64,000 nucleotides of DNA, from the NCBI RefSeq assembly GCF_017347085.1, contig NZ_JADPSA010000019.1:1-64000 (forward strand), in the 5' to 3' direction. Numbering within the stretch: position 1 is the first letter of the stretch; each line of letters opens with the position of its first letter. Shown in pieces: positions 1-7,784 of the stretch. The DNA is from Nesterenkonia sp. E16_10 (GTDB taxonomy: Bacteria; Actinomycetota; Actinomycetes; Actinomycetales; Micrococcaceae). Under the pieces are notes generated by a model that made no database searches, was not told the origin of the DNA, and worked only from the letters and a program-made list of their open reading frames with translations. A program made the position numbers and the translations under genes.

Positions 1-87
1 CCGATGGGCTATGCCGGGGCGATGGCCGCGCTGGTCTACGGCATCTGGTTCTTCCTGGCGATCGAGGGCGTCCCGCTGGCCGCCGAG
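1..87 (+). pseudogene. Amino-acid/ethanolamine permease fragment (APC family)
   Basis: Read on the plus strand from base 1, the first 29 codons give a hydrophobic stretch containing YGIWFFLAIEGVPLAAE. This is typical of one transmembrane segment plus the following conserved loop in APC-superfamily permeases of the ethanolamine permease type. After AAE the expected continuation (another Glu and a charged loop) is missing, and the sequence becomes antisense to lysA. It is therefore a fragment joined to lysA in opposite orientation around bases 79-87. Either the permease extends to the left of the window and is truncated here, or the join is an assembly chimera. Permease identity rests on one motif only. 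Confidence 0.5.
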
Positions 88-1005
88 GTCGAGCTCCGGC
101 AGCTCCACGCCGTAGGCCGCATGCAGGCTGGCCAGGAAGCTGATGAGCTTCTGCGCCGCCAGCTCGAAACCGGCGGGTTCGAAGATCTGCGAGCCGATAT
201 GGGCGTGGATGCCGCGCAGCTCGACCCCGGGAAGCTCAAGGGCGCGCGATGCCGCGGTCCAGGCTGGGGATCCGAGGTAGGGGTTGGCCGGCGTCGAGTG
301 GGCGCCGTCTGCGTCTGGGCCGGGCGCAGCGTCTGGGCTCGGCGCACCGTCTGGGCCGGGCGCGCTCGGGGTCAGCGAGAGGCCGAACTTCTGATCCTCG
401 TGCGCGGTGGCGATGTATTCGTGGGTGGAGGCGTGCACGCCGGGGGTCAGCCGCAGCATGACCGGAGCGCGGGTGCCGGCCGCCACGGCGAGCCTGGAGA
501 TCCGTTCCAGCTCATCCAGGGAATCGGCGATGATCCGACCGATCCCGGCGTCCAGGGCGCGCTGGATCTCGCCGTCGGACTTGTTGTTCCCGTGCAGCCC
601 GATCTTCTCCGGCGGAACCCCACCGGCCAGGGCGAGGGCGAGCTCGCCGCCGGAAGCGGTGTCCACGCAGAGGCCCTCCTGCACGGCCCAACCGGCGACA
701 TGGGTGCTCAGGAAGGCCTTGCCGGCATAGAACACGTCCACCTCGGCCTCTGGGGCGAAGGCGGCGCTGAAGGCCTCGCGGAAGCTGCGGGCTCGGGCCC
801 GGAAGTCCGCCTCGGAGAGCACATAGAGCGGAGTGCCATGCTGGGCGGCGAGGGTCTCCACGTCGACTCCGCCGATGACCAGACGACCCTCGGCGTCGCG
901 GTGCGCGTCGGCCGGAAGCAGCGCGGCCTCGAGATCGTCGGTGTCCCGGCGGGCGGTCAGCCACTCCGGGGCCAGCGGGTGCGCGTGCAGGGTGGGGTTC
1001 TCCAG
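1..1005 (-). CDS. lysA: Diaminopimelate decarboxylase, partial and apparently disrupted
   Basis: LysA makes L-lysine from meso-diaminopimelate with PLP. The frame shows the PLP-lysine motif FYAGKAF, then GLHGNNKSDGEI, HEDQKFGLS and HAHIGSQIF, all typical of the N-terminal barrel. Homology stops after ELDLGG at about base 88, where a GYGIAY-like motif should follow; the rest of the open frame to base 1 does not resemble LysA. A Pro/Asp/Gly/Ala-rich insert lies at about bases 245-365. The start is unclear: the frame is that of the argS stop (1063-1065), and no ATG, GTG or TTG occurs before GTG 859-861, which would cut off conserved residues. I used CTG 1003-1005 because a GGGGA lies about 8 bases upstream; this is a guess. 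The argS-lysA order is normal for Actinobacteria. If the join is real, the gene is a pseudogene. Confidence 0.7.
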   Translation of the reverse strand, partial: MENPTLHAHPLAPEWLTARRDTDDLEAALLPADAHRDAEGRLVIGGVDVETLAAQHGTPLYVLSEADFRARARSFREAFSAAFAPEAEVDVFYAGKAFLSTHVAGWAVQEGLCVDTASGGELALALAGGVPPEKIGLHGNNKSDGEIQRALDAGIGRIIADSLDELERISRLAVAAGTRAPVMLRLTPGVHASTHEYIATAHEDQKFGLSLTPSAPGPDGAPSPDAAPGPDADGAHSTPANPYLGSPAWTAASRALELPGVELRGIHAHIGSQIFEPAGFELAAQKLISFLASLHAAYGVELPELDLGGQRDALDRQEEPDAVDQRGHRPGIAHR

Positions 1006-1062
1006 TGCGGAGTTCCCCGAAGTGGGGTGGGACGTGGGTGAGCCGGGAGTCGTGATGAGGGT

Positions 1063-2718
1063 TCACATCCTTTCGGGTGCGGTGACGCCGAGCAGCGCCA
1101 GTCCGTTGCGCAGCACCTGAGCGGTGGCGTCGTTGAGCCAGAGCCGGGTGCGGTTGAGGTCGGTGACCGGGTCCTGGACGCCGTCGGGGCTGACGCTGGG
1201 CGCCATCCGACACACGGCGTACCAGCCGTGGTAGGCGCTGGCCAGGGATTCCAGGTAGCGCGCCACCCGGTGAGGTTCGCGCAGCTCGGCGGCCGAGGCG
1301 ACCACGGAGGTGAAGCGCCCCAGCTGGGAGAGCAGCTCCTCCTCGGTCTCATGGGTCAGCAGGCCGGCGTCGAAGCCGTCCCGCTGGACCCCGGCGGCCT
1401 CGGCGTTGCGCGCGGCGTTGCGGGATCGGGCGTGGGCGTACTGGACGTAGAAGACCGGGTTGTCATTGGTCCGGGACTGCAGCAGCTCCGGGTCCACGTC
1501 GATCGGGGAGTTCGCGGGGAACCGGGCCAGGGTGTAGCGCAGCGCATCGGTGCCGAGCCATTCGATGAGGTCGGTGAGCGCGATGATGTTGCCGGCTCGC
1601 TTGGAGAGCTTTGCTCCGCGGATCGACATCAGCTGCCCGATGAGCACCTCGATGTTGCGCTGCGGATCGTCTCCGGCGCAGGCGGCGATGGCCTTGAGCC
1701 GGGAGACGTAGCCGTGGTGGTCCGCGCCGAGCAGGTAGATCTTCTCGGTGAAGCCGCGCTCGCGCTTGGAGAGGTAGTAGGCGGCGTCGGCGGCGAAGTA
1801 GGTGGGCTCGCCGTCGGCCTTGAAGAGCACCCGGTCCTTGTCGTCGCCGAAGTCGGTGGTGCGCAGCCAGACGGCGCCGTCGCGGTCCTCGATGTGGCCC
1901 TGCTCGCGCAGCGTCTCCACGGCGGCGGCGACCTTGCCCTCGGCGTGCAGCGCCTGCTCGGAGTAGAACACGTCGAAGTGCACGCCGAAGGCGGTCAGCG
2001 TGTCCTTGATCTGACCCATCTGCGCCTGGTAGCCCAGTTCGCGCACGATCGGCAGCGCCTCGTCCCGGGGCAGGTCCTTGACGTCGGGGCGGGCGGCCAG
2101 GATCTCCTGGGCGAGCTCGATGATGTAGTCACCGGGGTAGCCGCCCTCGGGGACGGCTTCGCCGTGGATCCGGGAGAGCACCGAGTGGCCGAAGACGTTC
2201 ATCTGGTTGCCGGCGTCGTTGACGTAGTACTCGTTGGTGACCGTGGCGCCGGAGGCCCGCAGCAGCCTGCCGATCGCGTCGCCGAGGGCGGCCCATCGGG
2301 TGTGCCCGATGTGCAGCGGCCCGGTCGGGTTCGCGGAGACGAATTCGACGTTGACGCTGCGCCCGGCCAGCGCGGTGTTGTGCCCGAAGGTGTCGCCGGC
2401 TTCGACGATGGTGCGGGCCAGCTCGCCGGCCGCGGCGGAGTCCACGGTGATGTTGATGAATCCGGGGCCGGCGATCTCGATGCGCTCGATGCCAGGCGCC
2501 TGCTCCAGCCGGGCGCCGAGGATCTCGGCGAACCCACGCGGGGGCATTCCGGCCTTCTTGGCCAGCTGCAGGGCGACGGTGGTGGCCCAGTCGCCGTGCT
2601 CGCGATTCTTGGGGCGTTCGATGACGACGTTCTCGGGGAGATCGACGCTCAGCTCACCGGCTTCGACAGCCTCGGCGAGCACGCTCTTGACAACGGTGGA
2701 GAGTTCTTCGGGAGTCAC
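1063..2718 (-). CDS. argS: Arginyl-tRNA synthetase
   Basis: Cytoplasmic class I aminoacyl-tRNA synthetase that charges tRNA-Arg. The 551-aa product has the N-terminal additional domain (about residues 1-110), the HIGH motif in GPLHIGHTR (about 135), the KMSKS-like KLSKRAGN (about 370) and the C-terminal DALR anticodon-binding domain ending in GLALLGVTAPERM. Length is normal. The ATG start MTPEELSTVV matches the family N-terminus. It is followed directly by lysA, the usual actinobacterial order, and the stop codon overlaps the zone where lysA should start. No sign of damage in argS itself. Confidence 0.97.
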   Translation of the reverse strand: MTPEELSTVVKSVLAEAVEAGELSVDLPENVVIERPKNREHGDWATTVALQLAKKAGMPPRGFAEILGARLEQAPGIERIEIAGPGFINITVDSAAAGELARTIVEAGDTFGHNTALAGRSVNVEFVSANPTGPLHIGHTRWAALGDAIGRLLRASGATVTNEYYVNDAGNQMNVFGHSVLSRIHGEAVPEGGYPGDYIIELAQEILAARPDVKDLPRDEALPIVRELGYQAQMGQIKDTLTAFGVHFDVFYSEQALHAEGKVAAAVETLREQGHIEDRDGAVWLRTTDFGDDKDRVLFKADGEPTYFAADAAYYLSKRERGFTEKIYLLGADHHGYVSRLKAIAACAGDDPQRNIEVLIGQLMSIRGAKLSKRAGNIIALTDLIEWLGTDALRYTLARFPANSPIDVDPELLQSRTNDNPVFYVQYAHARSRNAARNAEAAGVQRDGFDAGLLTHETEEELLSQLGRFTSVVASAAELREPHRVARYLESLASAYHGWYAVCRMAPSVSPDGVQDPVTDLNRTRLWLNDATAQVLRNGLALLGVTAPERM

Positions 2719-2793
2719 CGGAACAGTCTACGGGGTCGACCCCGGGAGCCGGGTCTCGCCCGGCATGTGCCTTGAGGCCGATCGCTGGGCGCT

Positions 2794-3528
2794 TCAGCCC
2801 AGCAGTCCGAGCACGCCGGTGACGCTGAGGTAGACGCCGAGCCCGGCGAGGGTCAGGCCGCTGCCCATCTCGAGGCGACCGGTGACCACCGGGTTGGAGA
2901 GCCAGGTGTTCGCCGCGTCCACGAGCAGGACGACGCCGATCAGGTAGAGCCACATGCTGGCGGCCACCGTGCCGCCGAGCACGCCGATCGCGAAGGCTGG
3001 GGATGCCCCGACCGGCGTGAACTGCGGGAACAGTGCCAGGAAGAACAGGCCGACCTTCGGGTTGGTCATGCAGCTTGCCAGCCCGATCAGGAAGGTGCCG
3101 CGAAAGCTGGTGATGGCACGGCGCGGCCGCCGTCCCGCGGACCGTGGCGCAGCGGGCGCAGCAGGCGGCTTGGGATCATAGGGCCCACCGACCAGGGCGG
3201 GAACCCCGATCTCAGACCGGGCCAGCCGGTGAGCCCGCAAGGTGATCCGCGCGCTGCGCACCGCGCGGACGCCGAGGAAGATCACGTAGAGCCCACCGAT
3301 CAGGCTCAGCAGCTCATATGCCACCGGGGAGGCCTGGAACAGCGCCGCCAGGCCGGTGGCGGCCAGTGCCGCCCAGATCAGCGCCGCCACGGAGGATCCC
3401 GTCGCGGCACCGAGGCCGGCCCGGCGCGAGAGCAGCGCGTTGCGCAGCGACAGCATCGTGTCCTGTCCCGGGGTGATGGCCAGGACGGCAGAGACGGCGA
3501 GGAGACCGAGGTAGCTGGAAAGTGTCAC
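2794..3528 (-). CDS. LysE-family amino-acid exporter
   Basis: Predicted inner-membrane exporter of the LysE/RhtB superfamily, about 244 aa with six hydrophobic segments. The N-terminal signature ITPGQDTMLSLRN and the later CMTNPKVGLFFLALFPQF are diagnostic. A basic, Pro/Ala-rich cytoplasmic loop (about residues 115-145) is longer than usual. The frame runs open upstream to 3810, but that extension is Arg/Ser/Cys-rich and unlike any transporter. GTG at 3526-3528 has an AGGA seven bases upstream and places the hydrophobic N-terminus correctly. It is divergent from the LysR gene at 3618, the classic LysG-LysE arrangement, so export of a basic or other amino acid is likely. The substrate is not shown by sequence. 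Confidence 0.88.
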   Translation of the reverse strand: MTLSSYLGLLAVSAVLAITPGQDTMLSLRNALLSRRAGLGAATGSSVAALIWAALAATGLAALFQASPVAYELLSLIGGLYVIFLGVRAVRSARITLRAHRLARSEIGVPALVGGPYDPKPPAAPAAPRSAGRRPRRAITSFRGTFLIGLASCMTNPKVGLFFLALFPQFTPVGASPAFAIGVLGGTVAASMWLYLIGVVLLVDAANTWLSNPVVTGRLEMGSGLTLAGLGVYLSVTGVLGLLG

Positions 3529-3617
3529 AGCACCATCCTGGGACACCGCATCAATCAGGACAAGCAGATAAAAACATAGAACTGTTCGGCATCGACGAAT
3601 CGGGAGATACTGGTGCC

Positions 3618-4535
3618 ATGTTGAATCCCCACAGGCTGCGCGTGCTGCAATCGGTGATCGCCACCGGCTCGATCCAGGGAGCCGCGCGCAGTCTGCACTA
3701 CTCCCCCGCCACGGTGAGTCAACATATGAGCATCCTCGCGCAAGAGACCGGGCTGAAGCTCTTTGAGCGCAGCGGTCGAGGACTGACGCCGACCTCCTCC
3801 GCTCTGACACTGGCCCAGGGAAGCACCACCGTGCTGCGGGAGTTCGATGAGCTGGACCGCCTGGTGGAGGCTCTGCGCCGGGGGCGGTCCAGCCATCTGA
3901 CGCTGGCCAGCTTCACCTCCGCCGCGAAGGAATGGCTTCCTCAGGTGGTGGCCACCCTGCGTGCCAGGGACCCGGAGCTCACCGTGCAGATCAGCCTCAA
4001 TGAGCCCTACGCGGAGAAGACCGGGCACCCGGTGGACATCGACATCCGCAATGAATCCCCGCTGGAGCCCGAAGAGCATTTCAAGGGCTATCTGCGTCAC
4101 CTGCTGCGGCACGAGGATTTCGCCGTCGTCCTGCCTGAAGACCACCCGCTGGCGGACTCGGAGACCGTGGAGGTCCACGAGCTCAGCGATCAGATGTGGG
4201 TGGACCATGACATCAAGGACAGCCCCAATGGGCGGATGATCCGCACCGCCGCTCAGGCTGCGGGGTTCGTGCCCCAGTTCGCCGCCAGACTGGATGATCA
4301 CAATGCCGCCCTCTCCCTGGTGGCCGCCGGACTGGGGATCACGGTGCTCCCCCACCTCGCGCTGCGCGATCTTCCGCGCGGCACCGTGGTGCGGGCCCTG
4401 CGCAATCCCACCGTGCAGCGTCGGATCGTGGCTCATGTGAGACAGGACCGCGCAGGTGAGGAGCTGGTCGCCGCGGCACTGCAGGTGCTGCGGGAGGAAT
4501 CGGAGAAATCACACGGTGCAGAACCCTTGACCTGA
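3618..4535 (+). CDS. LysR-family transcriptional regulator, divergent to the exporter
   Basis: 305-aa DNA-binding regulator. The N-terminal winged HTH starts at LNPHRLRVLQSVIATGSIQG (residues 2-21) and contains SPATVSQHMSILA, the recognition-helix region. The remainder is a LysR effector-binding domain of two periplasmic-binding-like lobes ending near residue 295. ATG 3618 is chosen because the HTH begins right after it; the frame is open 32 codons further upstream without family resemblance. The 89-bp shared promoter region with the LysE-family gene suggests control of that exporter by an amino-acid ligand. Family placement is firm; the target and ligand are inference. Confidence 0.9.
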   Translation: MLNPHRLRVLQSVIATGSIQGAARSLHYSPATVSQHMSILAQETGLKLFERSGRGLTPTSSALTLAQGSTTVLREFDELDRLVEALRRGRSSHLTLASFTSAAKEWLPQVVATLRARDPELTVQISLNEPYAEKTGHPVDIDIRNESPLEPEEHFKGYLRHLLRHEDFAVVLPEDHPLADSETVEVHELSDQMWVDHDIKDSPNGRMIRTAAQAAGFVPQFAARLDDHNAALSLVAAGLGITVLPHLALRDLPRGTVVRALRNPTVQRRIVAHVRQDRAGEELVAAALQVLREESEKSHGAEPLT

Positions 4536-4557
4536 GCATCGGCCAGTCCTAATCTAC

Positions 4558-4569
4558 AACCAAATGGTT
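4558..4569. promoter_or_regulatory. Palindromic operator across the arsR start codon
   Basis: AACCAAATGGTT is an inverted repeat with 5-bp arms (AACCA/TGGTT) and a 2-bp spacer. The ATG of the ArsR-type gene lies inside it (4564). Outside the core, TA steps on both sides extend the symmetry. ArsR/SdpR-type repressors commonly bind short dyads at their own promoter, so this is a good candidate for autorepression of the operon. It also suggests a leaderless or nearly leaderless transcript, since no Shine-Dalgarno is apparent. Confidence 0.5.
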
Positions 4570-4938
4570 ATACGTCCTGAGTCTTCAACGCCCCCCGGTG
4601 ACGCCCAGGTGGACCGGGTCTTCCGGGCCCTGGCAGACGCCACTCGCAGGGACATCGTCCGTCGCACCCTCGGCGAGGAGGCCTCCGTCTCCGCGCTGGC
4701 CGCGCTCTACGAGATGTCCTTCGCTGCCGTACAGAAGCACATCAGCGTCCTGGAAAACGCCGATCTGGTGACCAAGCGCCAGCAGGGGCGCGAACGCCTG
4801 GTCCGCGGCAACCCCCACACCATCCGTGAAGCCCAGGCACTGCTCGATGAGTACGCGCTCATCTGGCAGGGCCGCATCTCCCGCCTCGACACCGTGCTGG
4901 CGGAGACACCCACCGAAGAGAGCAGCAAGAAGCACTGA
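4564..4938 (+). CDS. ArsR/SdpR-family winged-helix repressor
   Basis: 124-aa transcriptional repressor with one winged HTH. It begins VDRVFRALADATRRDIVRRT, continues through the recognition helix MSFAAVQKHISVLENADLV and ends with the wing KRQQGRERLVRGNP. No metal-binding CxC pair is seen, so it is closer to the SdpR/YczG type that accompanies AHSA1-domain genes than to metal sensors. It is 17 bp upstream of, and co-directional with, the AHSA1 gene, a very common pairing. Likely autorepressed through the dyad at its start codon. Confidence 0.88.
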   Translation: MVIRPESSTPPGDAQVDRVFRALADATRRDIVRRTLGEEASVSALAALYEMSFAAVQKHISVLENADLVTKRQQGRERLVRGNPHTIREAQALLDEYALIWQGRISRLDTVLAETPTEESSKKH

Positions 4939-4955
4939 CAGCAGAAAGGCTCGTC

Positions 4956-5942
4956 ATGCCTATCACCTCGATCACCAAGGACACCGATGCATTGACCATG
5001 ACCGTGGTCGCGGACTTCCCCGTGCCGGTCCAACGACTCTGGGACGCGCACGCCGACCCCCGCCAGCTCGAGCGGTTCTGGGGGCCCACCGACTGGCCAG
5101 CCACCTTCACCCGCCACGACTTCCACCCCGGGGGACGTTCGCATTATTGGATGACCGGACCCGACGGCACCCGAGCCGCCGGCTACTGGGAGTGCCTCGC
5201 GATGGATCCCGGGCGCTCCTTCGAGGTCACCGACGGCTTCGCCGATGAGTTCGGCACTCCGGATCCTGCGATGCCGGCGATGCGCCTGCGCCTGGTCTTC
5301 GAGGAGACCCACCAGGGGTCCAGGCTCATCTCGAAGACCTGGTTCAACTCCGCTGCGGACTATCAGCAGCTGCTCGAGATGGGCATGGAGGAGGGCATGA
5401 CCTCCGCTCTGGGCCAGATGGACGCGGTCCTGCAGGACCTGACCTCCTTCGCCGCCGGCAGCGGCGTCAAGACCCAGGTGCTCACCGACACCAAGGTGCG
5501 CATCAGCCGGGTCATCCGCGGCACCCCGGCGCAGGTCCGGCATGCACACCTCGATCCCGATCTGCTGCGCCGCTGGCTGCTCGGACCCGACGGCTGGCGG
5601 ATGTCGGACTGCCAGGTCGCGACCACGGTGGGAGACAGCTACCGCTTCGCCTGGGAGAAGGAGGAGGACGGCTCCGGGGGATTCGCGCTCTACGGTGAGC
5701 TCCTCGAGCTGGAGGAGCCCTACCGCGAGGTCACCACCGAATCCATGGAAGGCGTCCCCGGGGAACCCAACATCAATGAACAGACGCTGACGCCGATCGA
5801 GGGCGGCACGCTGCTCACTCTGATCATCACCTATCCCAGCGCGGAGGTCCGGGACATGGTGCTCGGGACCGGCCTGACCGACGGGATAGAGAGCAGCTAT
5901 GCACGGCTGGAGGAGGTGCTGCCGGCCTCCGCTCGGGCCTGA
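4956..5942 (+). CDS. Tandem AHSA1/SRPBCC-domain protein
   Basis: 328 aa made of two START-like AHSA1 domains, about residues 10-165 and 178-325. Each begins with a strand typical of the family (VVADFPVPVQRLWDAHADP; VRISRVIRGTPAQVRHAHLD) and has the aromatic-rich middle (ERFWGPTDWPATF; LLRRWLLGPDGWRMSDC). The domains form ligand-binding cavities; the true ligand is unknown. Most ArsR-linked AHSA1 proteins have one domain, so this is a fusion or internal duplication. It lies in an operon with the ArsR gene upstream and a glyoxalase-fold gene 48 bp downstream. Confidence 0.85.
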   Translation: MPITSITKDTDALTMTVVADFPVPVQRLWDAHADPRQLERFWGPTDWPATFTRHDFHPGGRSHYWMTGPDGTRAAGYWECLAMDPGRSFEVTDGFADEFGTPDPAMPAMRLRLVFEETHQGSRLISKTWFNSAADYQQLLEMGMEEGMTSALGQMDAVLQDLTSFAAGSGVKTQVLTDTKVRISRVIRGTPAQVRHAHLDPDLLRRWLLGPDGWRMSDCQVATTVGDSYRFAWEKEEDGSGGFALYGELLELEEPYREVTTESMEGVPGEPNINEQTLTPIEGGTLLTLIITYPSAEVRDMVLGTGLTDGIESSYARLEEVLPASARA

Positions 5943-5990
5943 CCCCGCAGTCCCGACAGCACATCTGCCAAGCAGGAAGGATCCCTACCC

Positions 5991-6386
5991 ATGCCGTCAC
6001 CGTTCACCATCACCCTGCCGATCGCCGACCGAGGCCGCTCCCACCGGTTCTACCGGGAGGGTCTTGGTCTCGACCCTGTGGGCGAGGCGGCACAGGACGG
6101 CCTCCCCGAGCCGCTGCAGTTTCGGCTGTCCGGGGAGGCTTACCTCTGCCTGGTCCCCACGGAGGGACTCGACTGGGTCCTCGGTGACCGCGGACTCTCC
6201 CCCGCCGGGCTCAGCGAATGCCTCTTGGGGATCGCACTCACCGACGCCGATCAGGTCAGCACGATGACCGACCGCCTCCAGGCAGCCGGAGGCACGCAGC
6301 TGAGCGCGCCCACCCACCAACCCTGGGGCTTCGAATCGATCGTGGCGGATCCGGATGGTCACGCCTGGCAGCTCTACGTGGGCTGA
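5991..6386 (+). CDS. VOC (glyoxalase/bleomycin-resistance) family protein
   Basis: 131-aa single-chain vicinal oxygen chelate fold with two beta-alpha-beta-beta-beta modules. It starts with ITLPIADRGRSHRFYREGLG, the usual strand followed by the xxFYxxxLG motif, and ends FESIVADPDGHAWQLYVG, the usual PDGxxxxL tail. A GGAAGGATC-type Shine-Dalgarno lies upstream. It is the third gene of the ArsR-AHSA1 operon, so co-regulation is likely. Substrate unknown; lactoylglutathione lyase is unlikely at this length and context. Confidence 0.85.
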   Translation: MPSPFTITLPIADRGRSHRFYREGLGLDPVGEAAQDGLPEPLQFRLSGEAYLCLVPTEGLDWVLGDRGLSPAGLSECLLGIALTDADQVSTMTDRLQAAGGTQLSAPTHQPWGFESIVADPDGHAWQLYVG

Positions 6387-6444
6387 GCTCGTCCGACGAA
6401 CAGCGCCGCTGGAGACGCTGGCGGGCCCGGCTGCCGGGGCCCGT

Positions 6445-6690
6445 CTACCCTGCCCACCAACCGAAGGTCCGGTGCGCCGCGTAGAAGAGGAAGAAGACAC
6501 CCATGGGTGGAGCCATGATGGCGGGCAGTATCAGGAAGGAGCCCTCCGGGGGCAGAATCTCTTTGTCTCCCACGAAGGGGGTACTGCGACGGATGAGCTT
6601 TGCCGCGCGATCGCGGTGGATGAACAACACAATGCCACCGACAATCAGAAATAGACCTGCGGCCCAAAGCATCCAAAGCGGCTCATCCAT
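6445..6690 (-). CDS. Small two-TM membrane protein
   Basis: 81-aa predicted membrane protein of unknown function. Two hydrophobic helices (about residues 6-24 and 52-70) flank a basic cytoplasmic segment HRDRAAKLIRRSTPFVGDKE. The clear positive-inside pattern and codon use like the neighbours argue that it is a real gene. It reads towards the VOC gene on the other strand. Not recognised as any named family. Confidence 0.6.
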   Translation of the reverse strand: MDEPLWMLWAAGLFLIVGGIVLFIHRDRAAKLIRRSTPFVGDKEILPPEGSFLILPAIMAPPMGVFFLFYAAHRTFGWWAG

Positions 6691-6766
6691 AGCTTCACGC
6701 TACTCGGATACCCGACGGTCTGTCTTATCAAAGCACCACTGCTCTTGATGTGGATGATTTGGCCTT

Positions 6767-6970
6767 CTAGGACGTGCCCTCGGGATTCTCGTCCTTATTC
6801 CTTTTCTTGCTGTCCTCGCTGAAGCCCGCCGCGAGGGCGATACCGATGGCCAGACCGAAAGCAACGCCGATGCCGATATTGTCGAAGACGACCATCCCGA
6901 TGATCGCGCCAAACGGGACGCCAAAGGCGACGCCATAAGCGATGTGGTTCGAACTCACGTCTTCGGCCAT
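6767..6970 (-). CDS. Small glycine-zipper membrane protein
   Basis: 67 aa with two closely spaced hydrophobic segments rich in Gly/Ala (AYGVAFGVPFGAIIGMVVF and GVAFGLAIGIALAAGF), resembling glycine-zipper hairpins. The C-terminal tail is charged (SKKRNKDENPEGTS). Similar small proteins are annotated as hypothetical membrane proteins in Micrococcales. Function unknown. The start ATG at 6968-6970 gives a soluble N-terminus before the first helix. Confidence 0.6.
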   Translation of the reverse strand: MAEDVSSNHIAYGVAFGVPFGAIIGMVVFDNIGIGVAFGLAIGIALAAGFSEDSKKRNKDENPEGTS

Positions 6971-7004
6971 ATTGCCAGCCTAGACGTTGCGTGATGCAGA
7001 ATCT

Positions 7005-7775
7005 TCACGTCCTGCCCCCGCGCTGCGCAGTGGTGACGGCGGCGCGACCATGATCATTGTTCTCGTCATCCTCGCCGCGGGGCCGACGCACCAGGAGGTA
7101 GGTCGCACCGAAGAGCAGCAGGCCGGCGCCGATGGCGGCGGGGATGGCCCACTCCTCGCCGACCAGGTCATCCAAGAACGACCGTGCCGGGGACTCAGGA
7201 TCCACGAGCGCCACCACGACGAAGGCGGTCACCACGAATGTGGCCAGGATCGTGCCCAGGCGCCGCCACCACCGCGATGCTCCCACGTTCTGCAGCGAGT
7301 GGCCCGCCTTGGCCACCTGCTTGGCGCGCAGCACCCGCAGCGCACCGACGCTGCGCAGCAGACGAAGCAGCTGCATCGGGCCGATGCTGAAGACCACCCC
7401 GACGATGACGAGCAGGCTCAGCCCCACGAGCCACCAGTTGCGGAGCAGCCAGTCGATCTTCTTCGGCGAGACCAGGAACAGCACGATGGTCTCGAAGATC
7501 AGGACCACGCTGGTGACCCAGAGCCCCACGTGCCCGATCATCTCGAACGGCTCATCCAGCAGCGTGAGGAAGACGGCGGGCACCGAGATCACGGCGGCGA
7601 TGAGCACCGGCCAGGCCAGCCGGTCTTCCCAGCGCTCCTCCAGCTCACGGGCCCGTTCCTCGGATGCTCTGCCGCTGGCCGTCTCGGCGAGCTCGCCGGC
7701 GGCGGCCGAGGTGCGCCGCCGCTTGGATCTGGATCCGCGCTCGTCGTCTTCGGTGGACGGGGATGCGGAAGTCAT
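7005..7775 (-). CDS. Voltage-sensor-like membrane protein lacking a K+ pore signature
   Basis: 256 aa. Residues 1-50 are hydrophilic and highly charged. Four helices follow that look like S1-S4: WPVLIAAVISVPAVFLTLL, GLWVTSVVLIFETIVLFLV, LVGLSLLVIVGVVFSI, and an S4-like stretch LLRLLRSVGALRVLRAK with Arg at regular spacing. Two more hydrophobic helices come after (about 175-200 and 210-228), in the place of S5/S6, but no TVGYGD-type selectivity filter lies between them. It resembles proteins annotated as ion-transport or potassium-channel family. Whether it conducts ions or is only a sensor cannot be told from sequence. Confidence 0.6.
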   Translation of the reverse strand: MTSASPSTEDDERGSRSKRRRTSAAAGELAETASGRASEERARELEERWEDRLAWPVLIAAVISVPAVFLTLLDEPFEMIGHVGLWVTSVVLIFETIVLFLVSPKKIDWLLRNWWLVGLSLLVIVGVVFSIGPMQLLRLLRSVGALRVLRAKQVAKAGHSLQNVGASRWWRRLGTILATFVVTAFVVVALVDPESPARSFLDDLVGEEWAIPAAIGAGLLLFGATYLLVRRPRGEDDENNDHGRAAVTTAQRGGRT

Positions 7776-7784
7776 GGTTCCAGC

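Noticed and set aside
1228-2775. Long plus-strand open frame opposite argS
   Set aside because: Gly/Val/Leu/Asp-rich shadow of the argS codons; no domain resemblance, and argS is certain.
3529-3810. N-terminal extension of the LysE-type exporter
   Set aside because: Arg/Ser/Cys-rich, overlaps the LysR gene, and the GTG at 3528 has a good ribosome site.
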